Of a stretch of DNA of 56,732 nucleotides, positions 1 to 8,031 are shown one piece after another. Origin of the DNA: an uncultured Pseudomonadota bacterium (GTDB taxonomy: Bacteria; Pseudomonadota; Alphaproteobacteria; RF32; CAG-239); assembly GCA_949286215.1 (NCBI GenBank), contig CASDYX010000007.1:1-56732 (forward strand). The letters run 5' to 3'. Under the pieces are notes generated by a model. That model saw only the letters and a program-made list of their open reading frames with translations. It was not told the origin of the DNA and made no database searches. Each line of letters starts with the position of its first letter. Position 1 is the first letter of the stretch. The translations under genes were made by a program, and so were the position numbers.

Positions 1-1
1 G

Positions 2-286
2 TGCAAAACCGGATACAATCAAGTCTGTGAAGAATTCGGACCAACCAATGCTAATGATTACTGCCTCAACGGCATCAAATATTACAAATCTTGCAAAACT
101 TGTGGGGATTACGGTTATATGACCTCTTGTCCAACCGGAATTGAATGCTCTTTTGAACAATGCTCCGGAAAATATTTTCCTACCGGAAAATGTACTTCCG
201 GTTACACCGATATATCAGATGCTTCGTGTGATTGGTATAAATATTTTATGAACTGCACGACCGCTCCTGAAAGACCTGAAGAATAA
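2..286 (+). CDS. Cys-rich secreted protein, C-terminal fragment (cut by window start)
   Basis: The frame is open from base 2 to a TAA at 284-286 and encodes 94 residues with no start in the window, so only the C-terminus is present. It contains about 13 cysteines in short spacings (for example SCKTC, SCPTGIEC, FEQCSGKY). It is clearly related to the 55.2-56.6 kb gene: both have a GP-x4-DYC-x-NGIKYY-x2-CKTC block followed by SCP-x-G-x2-C and a CS-x-KY stretch. That relationship is read directly from the translations. The cysteine pattern suggests a disulphide-bonded extracytoplasmic protein. The function is not recognised. The stop lies 23 bases before the start of the next gene, so the two may be co-transcribed. 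Confidence 0.75.
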   Translation, partial: CKTGYNQVCEEFGPTNANDYCLNGIKYYKSCKTCGDYGYMTSCPTGIECSFEQCSGKYFPTGKCTSGYTDISDASCDWYKYFMNCTTAPERPEE

Positions 287-309
287 CCTTATTTATGAGG
301 AGAAAAAAT

Positions 310-780
310 ATGAAACTTTCAATTATGCTTTCTGTTGGCGTTTGTGCTTCAGTTTTAGCTTATAATGCCTATTCTTTAACTTGTGGGGCTCAGCCATCTT
401 GCTCCTCACTAGGATATACTTATTCTGGTTCCACATCAGATTGTGTGAATACTCCGATGAAATGCCCTTTCAACACATCGTATTTTAACTGTGTTAAAAA
501 AGCTGACGTGTTTTCAATGCTTCGCGTTAATTGGTATAGTTCAACATCGTTAACTGCTAAAAGCACTTACACAGTACCCAAACCTGGTATCATTATTGGA
601 CAAGCTCAGGATATTGGTAATTATGGTTCTTTTATCACCATTAATTCCAAAAAAATTGGATCTTTGTCAGGTACTGCCAAACAACGGTCTCTTATTTATG
701 CAAATGTCTATACGGGAGATAGAGTATATATTGATGCTCAAGATATCAAAGTCTATTTCTTACCTTATTATGGTAGCTAA
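310..780 (+). CDS. Small secreted protein with N-terminal Cys module
   Basis: The protein has 156 residues. The start at 310 is chosen because GAGGAG at 297-302 is well placed in front of it; an upstream in-frame ATG at 295 overlaps that ribosome binding site. Residues 1-22 form a signal peptide (MKLSIMLSVGVCASVLAYNA then YS). A Cys module follows (C-x4-C-x2-LGY, then C, then KCPFNTS-x3-C). The same module occurs in the two DUF1566-like genes at 54.3-56.6 kb. The remaining ~95 residues are Gly/Ser/Tyr-rich, predicted beta-strand, and unlike the DUF1566 tail, so the module appears to be fused to different C-terminal domains. Likely periplasmic or surface-located. The function is unknown. Confidence 0.8.
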   Translation: MKLSIMLSVGVCASVLAYNAYSLTCGAQPSCSSLGYTYSGSTSDCVNTPMKCPFNTSYFNCVKKADVFSMLRVNWYSSTSLTAKSTYTVPKPGIIIGQAQDIGNYGSFITINSKKIGSLSGTAKQRSLIYANVYTGDRVYIDAQDIKVYFLPYYGS

Positions 781-785
781 TAAGC

Positions 786-2408
786 TTACTTATCCAACTG
801 TTGCAAGTCATTGGGGTAGTTGACATCCAAGAGCAAATTTTCATCGCCTTTGATGGTTTTGGTATAGTCTGAATGCTCAACCAAAACCGGACGGAGGTTG
901 GCGTTTTCGGGCACCAAATCTGCCCCATCAAAAAGAGATTTGCTCCAAATGACAGGATTGGTCTTTACCCCTTTGAGCTGTGCGGTAACGAGTTGTTTTT
1001 CGGACTTAGCATCAAAGGCTTTTATCATCTTATTGATAAACTCAGGCGTTATGTTTGGCATATCTGCCGGTAGTAGCAAAGCACCGTCGCAGAAATTAGG
1101 AACCGACTTTAAGCCTAAATTTATGGAAGTTTTTATTCCCTGACGAAAAGCCGGATTATAAATGATATTCACATCAATATCGCTCATAGCCTCTTCAAAC
1201 TCAGCGGCATGATCACCGATAATCACAAAAACCGGGCTTGCCTCAGAAAATACCGCGGCATGAACGGCTTTTAGGAAGAGTGGGGCATCATCTACCTCAT
1301 AGAGCAACTTATTGCGTCCGGCGCGGCGGCTTGAACCCGCTGCCAGCACGATTGCTGCTACTTTGGCATTTTTACCTTTATCTGAAGAAGCTTTAATCAG
1401 CTCTAAACCACTTTCCGTATCAAACATTTTATCTGGGGTCAACTGGACGTTTTGCGGGTGTTTAAAATCCTCCGGTGTGATTTTATCATTAAGCAAAGCC
1501 AGTTTAATATAATGATTAGCTAATGCGTTATTTTGCGTGGCATAGTTAAACGGAAGAGAAATAATCTTTTTACCCCGTTTGAGCGCAATTAATAAATCTG
1601 ATGCTCCGATTTGCGGAATTGAGGTCACAATCACTTCATCAGCGACACTTTTAAGGGCCGCTGAAATCACATCATCGGCTTGCGAATTTCTTTGGCCGGA
1701 AATAATAAAGATAACCTCCCCTTCCCCTTTGAGCGCGACTTCTAACACGTCGGCGACTTTGTCAATTTCATGCTTGGCCTCATGCTCAACGGCAAAATCT
1801 AACTTCAAATTTTTGAAATCTTTTACCAATTTGGTCACAACACCCGTAAAGTGTGCGGTTTCGAGTTTGTCATTATAAAACTTGGTATAAAGCAAGGTAG
1901 CTTTGCGCTCTTTTGGCTCGGCTACCTGCAACATGGCAATATTGCCTGACAGGCTAAATACTATCTCATCAATCTTTGACGACATAATGACCGGAACGGT
2001 TAATTCCAACTCGGCAATCACTTCTCCGGCTTTGACCTCGGAATAAGGCGGAATGGTATTTAAGATGATATCTGGCGATAATCTATTAAACTTGGCGATG
2101 CGATCATCTGCGGCTAAAAAAACGCCATCTGCTTGGGCTATAATCTGACTGGTGCCTTCGGGCGTAACGGCATAGGCTGTATTTGCTCCACACAACTTGG
2201 CACTTAAGACGCCCAGAGCGGTTGCGCCATCTAAGTCATTTTCACTCATCTCGGCACCAAAGATTTTTTTGATGCCCGAGAGTTTGAGCTGGATAATATC
2301 CTCATCATCAAGAATATGCCCTTTTTCCAAAATTAGCCCATCCAAGCGAACCGATTCAAACAAACGGATACCTCGAGCATGGTTAATGTCATATTCCTGA
2401 TAAATCAT
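786..2408 (-). CDS. Molybdopterin-binding / MobA-like nucleotidyltransferase fusion protein
   Basis: The protein has 540 residues. Residues ~347-540 form a MobA-like nucleotidyltransferase (NTP_transf_3) domain with the signature LAAGSSRRAG then NKLL near residue 354, and LLPADMP near residue 445. The N-terminal ~340 residues resemble the MoeA/MoaB-like molybdopterin-binding region of the alphaproteobacterial two-domain proteins annotated as molybdopterin-binding/glycosyltransferase family 2 proteins. By family, it should be cytosolic and act in molybdenum-cofactor nucleotide transfer or maturation. No molybdoenzyme is encoded nearby, so the target cannot be named. AAGGAA precedes the ATG at 2408. 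The gene converges with the secreted-protein gene at 310-780, leaving only 5 bases between stops. Confidence 0.75.
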   Translation of the reverse strand: MIYQEYDINHARGIRLFESVRLDGLILEKGHILDDEDIIQLKLSGIKKIFGAEMSENDLDGATALGVLSAKLCGANTAYAVTPEGTSQIIAQADGVFLAADDRIAKFNRLSPDIILNTIPPYSEVKAGEVIAELELTVPVIMSSKIDEIVFSLSGNIAMLQVAEPKERKATLLYTKFYNDKLETAHFTGVVTKLVKDFKNLKLDFAVEHEAKHEIDKVADVLEVALKGEGEVIFIISGQRNSQADDVISAALKSVADEVIVTSIPQIGASDLLIALKRGKKIISLPFNYATQNNALANHYIKLALLNDKITPEDFKHPQNVQLTPDKMFDTESGLELIKASSDKGKNAKVAAIVLAAGSSRRAGRNKLLYEVDDAPLFLKAVHAAVFSEASPVFVIIGDHAAEFEEAMSDIDVNIIYNPAFRQGIKTSINLGLKSVPNFCDGALLLPADMPNITPEFINKMIKAFDAKSEKQLVTAQLKGVKTNPVIWSKSLFDGADLVPENANLRPVLVEHSDYTKTIKGDENLLLDVNYPNDLQQLDK

Positions 2409-2450
2409 TTTTATTTCCTTTGGTTAGAGCTTTTATGCTTTATTTAAGCA

Positions 2451-2487
2451 CAGAATAAAAAAAAGGAAAGTTCAAAGTGAACTTTCC
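2451..2487 (-). terminator. Rho-independent terminator of the 2.5-3.4 kb secreted-protein operon
   Basis: A perfect 9-bp stem (GGAAAGTTC 2465-2473, loop AAAGT, GAACTTTCC 2479-2487) is followed on the minus strand by eight T. It sits between the operon and the start of the molybdopterin-binding gene. Confidence 0.85.
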
Positions 2488-2506
2488 TCTTAAAATTTTA
2501 TTACCA

Positions 2507-2914
2507 TTAGGGCTTGAGGGAGAAGGCCTCCTTGGTTTGCCCGTTAAAGGTTACCATGACCCCTGCTGCCTCATTGGCTCCGGTGATGGTGACCACGATG
2601 GTGTGGGTCATAAACCGTCCTTGTACATACTCATCGGCAATCCACGTCTTTTCAAACCGATAGGTTTTCGGGGTATCCCGAGGGATGTACTGTTTTTGCT
2701 TCCATTCCCTTGTCTGGGGGTCCAGCTGATAGACCTGCAAGAATTTTGAATAGCTCTCAATCCGCAGGTTAGCCCACTGGAGAGCAATAATCTTATTCTT
2801 ATTATACTTCTCAGTTGTCACCGTGGTTTGTTTTGCCGTGGTGTAGGTCTGCTGGGCATGCATATATGTCACCCCAGCGATGATGAAAATCATCATCAGA
2901 AAAAACTTTTTCAT
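2507..2914 (-). CDS. Small secreted protein, Bacteroidota-like
   Basis: The protein has 135 residues. It begins with a Lys-rich, strongly hydrophobic signal peptide ending HAQQTY. Cleavage just before Gln is typical of Bacteroidota signal peptides. The mature part is Thr-rich at first and then beta-rich (WANLRIESYSKFLQVYQLD, then TIVVTITGANEAAGVMVTF), with no recognised domain. There is no Shine-Dalgarno sequence before the ATG (the leader reads TTTAATTTTTACTATT), unlike most genes in this window. It is the second gene of a two-gene operon, 19 bases after its partner, and ends at a strong terminator. The function is unknown. Acquisition from a Bacteroidota neighbour is an inference from the signal peptide and leader. 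Confidence 0.7.
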   Translation of the reverse strand: MKKFFLMMIFIIAGVTYMHAQQTYTTAKQTTVTTEKYNKNKIIALQWANLRIESYSKFLQVYQLDPQTREWKQKQYIPRDTPKTYRFEKTWIADEYVQGRFMTHTIVVTITGANEAAGVMVTFNGQTKEAFSLKP

Positions 2915-2933
2915 AATAGTAAAAATTAAAGGG

Positions 2934-3407
2934 TTAATACTCTAAATCATACTCCTCAGCGATGCGGTTGCCCGCAAGTTTGAAGAGTGCGGATTCTTCA
3001 TCTTCAACAATAATCACTACCTTATAGCTAACAATACCGCCGCCATCGACTAGTGCGTCTGCCGTATAGATGTGATTACTGTCATACAGTTTAGAAATCA
3101 GGGTGAGACGGCTTCTTTCACCGTTTTTTTGACGGTAAACGTCTATCCTGTCTTTCTTATTTACAATCACCAGATTACCAATCACAATTTTACGCACTTT
3201 GGAGCGCATAAATTTTACCTGAGTGGTTTGGCGGTCATATTCTCTAACCGGAGAGAATCGTTTGAACTCATTGCCGGTATTTATTAAGCGTCGGCAAGTT
3301 TCTTCAAGACGATTTAACTGCCCAACAAAGCGGTCAAACTTGTCTTGCGCCGACAGTGAAGTAATGCTAAGCATCATCCCCACCAAAATACACAATAGCT
3401 GTTTCAT
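2934..3407 (-). CDS. Small secreted protein, Bacteroidota-like, operon partner
   Basis: The protein has 157 residues with the start set at 3407, where a complete signal peptide begins (MKQLLCILVGMMLSITSLSA then QDKF). The frame stays open 30 codons further upstream, but that extension has no signal-peptide logic. Cleavage before Gln again resembles Bacteroidota. The mature protein is basic and alpha/beta (LNRLEETCRRLINTGNEF, then a beta-rich half with KIVIGNLVIVNKKDRIDVY). No domain is recognised. No Shine-Dalgarno sequence precedes the ATG. It is the first gene of the operon with the 2507-2914 gene. A terminator at 3500-3531 separates it from the next minus-strand gene upstream. Confidence 0.7.
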   Translation of the reverse strand: MKQLLCILVGMMLSITSLSAQDKFDRFVGQLNRLEETCRRLINTGNEFKRFSPVREYDRQTTQVKFMRSKVRKIVIGNLVIVNKKDRIDVYRQKNGERSRLTLISKLYDSNHIYTADALVDGGGIVSYKVVIIVEDEESALFKLAGNRIAEEYDLEY

Positions 3408-3446
3408 GATATTAATAATTTTAGTTTGGGATGAGATTAACATAAA

Positions 3447-3477
3447 CAGATTTAATTGTCCAGAAATTTTAGACAAA
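3447..3477 (-). promoter_or_regulatory. Candidate Bacteroidota-type promoter (-33 TTTG / -7 TAnnTTTG)
   Basis: On the minus strand TTTG (3477-3474) is followed after 19 bases by TAAATCTG (3454-3447). This differs by one base from the Bacteroidota -7 consensus TAnnTTTG at the expected spacing. It lies 40 bases upstream of the ATG at 3407. The region is very AT-rich, so a chance match is possible. Confidence 0.25.
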
Positions 3478-3499
3478 AGAAGTTTTAATATAGGCAAAA

Positions 3500-3531
3500 A
3501 AATAAAGCCTCTTGGGGAAGAGGCTTTATTT
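3500..3531 (-). terminator. Rho-independent terminator
   Basis: A perfect 14-bp stem (AAATAAAGCCTCTT, loop of four bases, AAGAGGCTTTATTT) is followed on the minus strand by a T-rich run. It ends the transcript of the 3570-3830 gene and insulates the secreted-protein operon downstream. Confidence 0.85.
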
Positions 3532-3569
3532 GGTCCGGGCTAACAGGGAGGGAATACCCGGAAACTTGA

Positions 3570-3830
3570 TTATAAACTGTAAATATGCTTTTTGTAATTT
3601 TTTACCGAAGTTGCGTATAACATAACCGGAGCTGCTCGTTTGGCCCAATTATTACCAAACAACATATTGAGTTTGTTTTTGTATTGACGGGTCAAATATT
3701 CATCATAAATGGCTTGTTGCTCTTCACTCAAAAATCCAAATGCTTTTTGAAATGAAATATTATAGCTCTTAGCCATGGCATTGCATAATCCTTCAATCTC
3801 AATAGCTTTTGCGGTGTTGGTGTTTTGCAT
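3570..3830 (-). CDS. Small cytoplasmic protein of unknown function (86 aa)
   Basis: The protein is 86 residues, mostly helical and Lys/Tyr-rich, with no signal peptide or membrane segment. AAGGAG lies 8 bases before the ATG. A near-consensus sigma-70 promoter lies just upstream and a strong terminator just downstream, so it is an independently transcribed, probably well-expressed single gene. No family is recognised. The reading frame is supported mainly by this well-formed expression cassette. Confidence 0.7.
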   Translation of the reverse strand: MQNTNTAKAIEIEGLCNAMAKSYNISFQKAFGFLSEEQQAIYDEYLTRQYKNKLNMLFGNNWAKRAAPVMLYATSVKNYKKHIYSL

Positions 3831-3860
3831 TTCGTTTCTCCTTATGTCAGCAATGAGAAG

Positions 3861-3906
3861 ACTATACCATTTTTTGGAAATTCTGTCAATACGGAAATTT
3901 TGTCAA
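3861..3906 (-). promoter_or_regulatory. Sigma-70 promoter with a repeated -35 box
   Basis: On the minus strand TTGACA (3889-3884), a 17-base spacer and TATAGT (3866-3861) make a near-consensus promoter for the 86-aa gene. A 14-base block TTGACA-N-AATTTCC occurs twice, at 3906-3893 and 3889-3876. The -35 box therefore lies inside a direct repeat with a 17-base period, which could be an operator. Confidence 0.75.
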
Positions 3907-4008
3907 TTTTATTACATTTTTGTTACAATTCTACTTTTTGTATTTTTTCTTGCCTAAAAGATTTGATTTTGTTAGTCTTTTCCTATTAACACATATAGAG
4001 GTAATTCG

Positions 4009-4590
4009 ATGCAGGACTACAAAGAAATTGCGCAAAACAACCAAAACATTGCCTTCGAAATTATTGAAAAGTTAAAACTTAAAGAAATTTGGAACGGAGT
4101 TGGAGCTAGAGTGTATTTGGTTGGTTCTCTTAAATTGGGACTACTCTCTAAACACCTAGATATTGATTTTCATGTTTATACCCCTACTCTAAATATTATG
4201 CAGAGTTTTCAAACCATCGCAGAAATCTGTCAAAATTCTAATATCATCAAAGCTGATTTTATTAATCTCGCTGACACTGATGAAAAATGTTTAGAATGGC
4301 ATTTATACTACCAAGACCAAAACAAAAGAATCTGGCAAATTGATATAATTCAAATTCTATCTGGTTCTAAATATGATGGCTATTTTGAAAAGGTAGCTGA
4401 AAAAATTTCAGCTTGCCTTTCACCAGAAACTAAAGATACTATTTTAAAATTAAAATATGAGACGCCGGATAACATTAAAATTCCAGGTATTGAATATTAT
4501 AAAGCTGTTCTACAAGACAACATCACAACACTAGATGACTTTTATTTATGGCGAAAAAAACATCCTTTTAGCGGTATAATTGAGTGGTAA
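4009..4590 (+). CDS. Nucleotidyltransferase-fold protein
   Basis: The protein has 193 residues. Residues ~42-58 carry the polymerase-beta-type nucleotidyltransferase signature (GS, then G, then DIDFHVY), and a third carboxylate is present in WQIDIIQIL. So the GS-x(10)-D-x-D plus distal Asp triad appears intact. No HEPN partner or sensor domain is seen and the substrate is not recognisable; candidates are aminoglycoside/lincosamide-type or other small nucleotidyltransferases. AGAGGT precedes the ATG. A bidirectional terminator follows the stop immediately. The gene stands alone between a divergent small gene and the convergent rplM-rpsI operon. Confidence 0.65.
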   Translation: MQDYKEIAQNNQNIAFEIIEKLKLKEIWNGVGARVYLVGSLKLGLLSKHLDIDFHVYTPTLNIMQSFQTIAEICQNSNIIKADFINLADTDEKCLEWHLYYQDQNKRIWQIDIIQILSGSKYDGYFEKVAEKISACLSPETKDTILKLKYETPDNIKIPGIEYYKAVLQDNITTLDDFYLWRKKHPFSGIIEW

Positions 4591-4591
4591 A

Positions 4592-4620
4592 AAAAAAGAG
4601 GTGCAAGTGCACCTCTTTTT
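4592..4620. terminator. Bidirectional terminator between the nucleotidyltransferase gene and rpsI
   Basis: GAGGTGCA and TGCACCTC form a stem around a 2-base centre. It is flanked by seven A on the left and five T on the right, so it can end transcripts from both sides. Confidence 0.85.
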
Positions 4621-4645
4621 GTAACTTATCCTTAAACTCAAACGA

Positions 4646-5116
4646 TTAACGTTTAGAGAATTGGTAAGAACGACGAGCTTTCGCACGACCGAATTTCTTA
4701 CGTTCAACAACACGGTCATCACGAGTTAAGAAGCCAGCTTTCTTCAAGACTGTTCTTAATTCCGGCTCATATTCATTCAAAGCTTTGGCAATACCATGTT
4801 TGATAGCGCCAGCTTGACCTGACAATCCACCACCTTTTACAGTGCAGATTACATCAAATTCGTTTTCGCGATTTGCAACTTCAAACGGTTGATTGATAAT
4901 CATTTTCAATACCGGACGAGCAAAGTATTGATCAATTGATTTTTCGTTAATGGTAATGTTACCTTTACCCGGTTTAATCCATACACGTGCAACAGCGTCT
5001 TTTCTTTTACCGGTTGCATAAGAACGACCTTGTCTGTCGCGTTTTGGTTTACGAACTTCAGCAGAAGCAACAGCTGAAGATTTAATTTCTTTCAAAGAAT
5101 CGATGGTTTCAGCCAT
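4646..5116 (-). CDS. rpsI: 30S ribosomal protein S9 (uS9)
   Basis: The protein has 156 residues. The conserved uS9 core begins near residue 29 ([20 protein letters not shown]) and ends with the invariant tail [11 protein letters not shown], whose terminal Arg reaches the ribosomal P site. The first ~25 residues are an extension common in alphaproteobacterial S9. Its start codon overlaps the stop of rplM, giving translational coupling, and the rplM-rpsI order is the near-universal bacterial arrangement. Conserved and essential; nothing looks unusual. Confidence 0.98.
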   Translation of the reverse strand: MAETIDSLKEIKSSAVASAEVRKPKRDRQGRSYATGKRKDAVARVWIKPGKGNITINEKSIDQYFARPVLKMIINQPFEVANRENEFDVICTVKGGGLSGQAGAIKHGIAKALNEYEPELRTVLKKAGFLTRDDRVVERKKFGRAKARRSYQFSKR

Positions 5117-5583
5117 TATAATGCGCTCCTTTTATTTTTCGGGTTCATTGCTGCGATGTCCAAAACTTCTGGGTTTTGAGCTGTGTGCGGATGATTTGAA
5201 CCTGCATATACTTTCAATTTGGTCATTTGTTGACGGCCCAGAGAATTACGGGAAATCATGCGTTCAACTGCTTTTTCAATAACTCTTTCAGGGAAACGAC
5301 CTGCCAAAATCTTTGCAGGAGTGGTTTCTTTAATACCGCCAATCCAACCAGTGTGCTTGAAGTATTTCTTGTGGGTCAATTTACGACCTGTCAATTTTAC
5401 TTTGTCAGCATTGATGACAATTACATAGTCGCCGCAGTCCAAGTTAGGAACATAGCAAGGTTTGTGTTTACCGCGGAGAATCTTTGCAATCTCTGCAGAA
5501 AGACGACCTAATACTACACCTTCAGCGTCAACGACATACCATTTTCTCTGAATGTCAGAGGGTTTTGTTGCATAAGTGTTCAT
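5116..5583 (-). CDS. rplM: 50S ribosomal protein L13 (uL13)
   Basis: The protein has 155 residues and contains the L13 landmarks: [16 protein letters not shown] near the N-terminus, [18 protein letters not shown], and [12 protein letters not shown]. It is the first gene of the rplM-rpsI operon. A near-consensus sigma-70 promoter lies ~45 bases upstream. Length is slightly over the usual 140-150 residues, with the excess at the C-terminus. Confidence 0.98.
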   Translation of the reverse strand: MNTYATKPSDIQRKWYVVDAEGVVLGRLSAEIAKILRGKHKPCYVPNLDCGDYVIVINADKVKLTGRKLTHKKYFKHTGWIGGIKETTPAKILAGRFPERVIEKAVERMISRNSLGRQQMTKLKVYAGSNHPHTAQNPEVLDIAAMNPKNKRSAL

Positions 5584-5625
5584 ATTCTCTCTCTTTACAA
5601 AAAGATGGTTATTAAATTCGAGTTG

Positions 5626-5653
5626 AATATACAGGAAATATTTGCAATGTCAA
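5626..5653 (-). promoter_or_regulatory. Promoter of rplM-rpsI
   Basis: On the minus strand a consensus TTGACA (5653-5648) and TATATT (5631-5626) are separated by 16 bases, about 42 bases upstream of the rplM start. Confidence 0.75.
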
Positions 5654-5687
5654 CAACAAAATTTCATTATTTTTCAATATATTAACT

Positions 5688-5707
5688 AATGGTATTATAA
5701 TACCATT
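5688..5707. promoter_or_regulatory. Perfect 20-bp palindrome, candidate operator
   Basis: AATGGTATTATAATACCATT is a perfect palindrome centred between 5697 and 5698. It lies in the AT-rich 258-base gap between divergent rplM and the 708-aa gene, 35 bases upstream of the rplM -35 box. Its position suggests a dimeric-regulator site. No T-tract follows, so it is not a terminator. Confidence 0.4.
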
Positions 5708-5841
5708 TATTAACTACTTGTTTTTGCATAATTTTAGCTATTTTATTTTGTTTTGTCTATTTTTCTGAAAATTTAATTGATTTTTAATCAAACTTGGCGT
5801 ATTATTTGTTTTAGATGTTTAGAATTAACGGAGCTTTGTAA

Positions 5842-7968
5842 ATGACAACCTATTCTTATAATGATAGCGAACTCTCTGAAATTAATGACTACTTTGAGAG
5901 AAATGCTTATTATCAGCAGGCAAAAGAAAAATATAATAAAGGTGAAGAGATTTCTTTTTTACCGATTGGGGAAAATGCAAATCCCGATTTGTTATATATA
6001 TTGAATGACAAGCGTGAAGATGCAAGATTTAATGCCTTTTTTGTCAGAAACACAATCATGCAAACCATTAAAGCCGGTAATATGAAGGCTGTTAGCAAAC
6101 TTATTACTTATTTAGGGCAAGAAAATCAATCTCATGCTTCTTCCTCAACACCTCACAGAGAGATGATTGAAAGTGTTGTTTCAGAACAGCTCCGAAAAAA
6201 TCCTGATTGGATTGACAAACTTGAACCACAAGCCAAATTTACAATTGCCGATATCTATATGGAAAAGAATCCATACAAGTTGCGTGATTTTAATTATAGA
6301 ACATTCTCTCAAATTGACGATGCAAATAGATATGCTGCCGGCGACGCGGCTAAAAAACTTTTGACAAATGCCATGCAATATAAACATCTTGAGCAAATTC
6401 CTTGGGAAATTAAAGCTCAAGCTTTGAATGTTGCGACTCTGAATGCAAATAACCTCCCTTTTATGGAGATTTATCAAAATTTACTCAATACAGCCGGCGA
6501 TGCCAACCGTGAGGAAAGAGTTGCTCTCTTGTCCGAGATTGCTCAAAATGCAGCTCATTTGTTTCAATATGAAAATCACAATTTCCCTTCTAACTGGGCA
6601 GAAAAAATTCCTGCCTGCGAAGGCTCTCAAAAGCTCTTCTATAATATGATGTATTATATGAAAGCTCCAACCCCTTCCCGCTTCTCAACAAACTCTTGGA
6701 ACAATTCAGCCTATACTCATGCCAAGAATGAATTAGATGCACAAAGAATTGTTGATGATGTTGTTAAATATAAAAGAGGAATTTCCAAAGGGGAATTAAC
6801 CTTATTGGCTCAATATCGCCCTGAATTTTTGTTGGCGAAAAAAGATTTATCAACCGAAAACAAAATAGCCCTCTTAAAGGATGCTAACTTAAAAATCTCA
6901 GATAATAAACGCTTACAAATTATGAATGATGTTTTAGCTACGAACAAAGACATTAAAGTTTGGGATAAAGGGGCTTTGAAAAAAGAAGATATTGCTTTCT
7001 TTTTGAGCTCAGCCGAAAACATGAAAACAGTCTCTCCTGAAATGAACAAATTTTTACACGAAGTTGCACCTTTTGTGAAACAAGAAGATGAGATTAACAA
7101 ACGAAATATCGCTGATTTAGAAAAAGCAAATGAAGCTCAAAAGAAACTTGATGAAGCTCAACAAACTTATAATCAAACCAATAACGCTCAAGATTCCGTA
7201 ATGAGTGTGTTGGCGGTAATTGATGAGGTGCTTAAACATAAATCTGACGACAAAGATTCTTTCACAAAAGAAAGTTTGGAGACTCTGGTATTTAACTCCT
7301 TAGAAGGAAAAGAACCAAATAAGCTTGACTATCAGAAACAAGGTAAGTTGGCTTCACTATTTATGAGTTCAAAAGAAAAAGAACGTCAGCAAAAATTAGA
7401 TGACGCAATTAGCAAATTTAATGCTGCAATCTTAGAGGTAAAAAATCATAAAGATGTCTTTGCTCAAATGAAAACATCTTTCAACCGTAATACATATTAT
7501 CAAATGGCTGAAACTGCCTATAAAAATCTTCAATCTGCTCAAAGGGATAGAAGTGCAGCTGTTTTTGATACTACTTATCTCTCTCAAGCTATAGCTGACT
7601 ATGAACAAGATAATCTTGCTCATCGTTTACAGAATTTAACACAAAACTATGAAACTCGTCGTACAACTCTTCAAGCAAAAGCCAGAGAGGCTTTGAGCTT
7701 TACTTTCAAAGGTCAGGAATTTGGTGGCGAGCCAATGTTGGCTGAACATGAAAAACGTGCAAAAGCCAGCTATAAAGCACATGCAGAAGGATTGCGTTCA
7801 AAAATTAAATCTGCTGCACGCAAAGAAATGGAAGAACGCGGTGTTTTTGAAAAACCGGATATTGAAAATCCAAATCAAACCGGCAAGCCAATGACAAAAG
7901 AAAGTGCTGCCAAAGTTACAAAACTTATGCGCGACAAAAAGCTTTACGAAAAACTTGCCAAAGACTAA
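5842..7968 (+). CDS. Large helical protein of unknown function (708 aa)
   Basis: The protein has 708 residues, very rich in Lys, Glu, Gln, Asn and Ala, with no signal peptide and no membrane segment, so it is probably cytoplasmic or exported by a non-Sec route. Residues 1-420 look like a helical-repeat domain. Residues ~420-450 (NKRNIADLEKANEAQKKLDE and onward) and ~545-640 have coiled-coil character. The C-terminus is basic. No motif is recognised. CGGAG lies 8 bases before the ATG and a long bidirectional terminator follows, so it is a single-gene unit. It could be structural, a scaffold or an exported effector; none of these is supported by a motif. Confidence 0.75.
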   Translation: MTTYSYNDSELSEINDYFERNAYYQQAKEKYNKGEEISFLPIGENANPDLLYILNDKREDARFNAFFVRNTIMQTIKAGNMKAVSKLITYLGQENQSHASSSTPHREMIESVVSEQLRKNPDWIDKLEPQAKFTIADIYMEKNPYKLRDFNYRTFSQIDDANRYAAGDAAKKLLTNAMQYKHLEQIPWEIKAQALNVATLNANNLPFMEIYQNLLNTAGDANREERVALLSEIAQNAAHLFQYENHNFPSNWAEKIPACEGSQKLFYNMMYYMKAPTPSRFSTNSWNNSAYTHAKNELDAQRIVDDVVKYKRGISKGELTLLAQYRPEFLLAKKDLSTENKIALLKDANLKISDNKRLQIMNDVLATNKDIKVWDKGALKKEDIAFFLSSAENMKTVSPEMNKFLHEVAPFVKQEDEINKRNIADLEKANEAQKKLDEAQQTYNQTNNAQDSVMSVLAVIDEVLKHKSDDKDSFTKESLETLVFNSLEGKEPNKLDYQKQGKLASLFMSSKEKERQQKLDDAISKFNAAILEVKNHKDVFAQMKTSFNRNTYYQMAETAYKNLQSAQRDRSAAVFDTTYLSQAIADYEQDNLAHRLQNLTQNYETRRTTLQAKAREALSFTFKGQEFGGEPMLAEHEKRAKASYKAHAEGLRSKIKSAARKEMEERGVFEKPDIENPNQTGKPMTKESAAKVTKLMRDKKLYEKLAKD

Positions 7969-7981
7969 TTGGCTACTACAA

Positions 7982-8020
7982 AAGAAAACCGCCGAGAGTT
8001 TTACTTTCGGCGGTTTTCTT
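7982..8020. terminator. Bidirectional terminator
   Basis: A 14-bp stem (AAGAAAACCGCCGA with TCGGCGGTTTTCTT) surrounds a T-rich loop, between the convergent 708-aa and 289-aa genes. A on the left and T on the right serve both directions. Confidence 0.85.
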
Positions 8021-8031
8021 AAATCTAAATT

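Noticed and set aside
295..309. Upstream ATG at 295 as start of the first complete gene
   Set aside because: It would overlap the GAGGAG ribosome site that serves the ATG at 310, and would break the signal peptide N-terminus.
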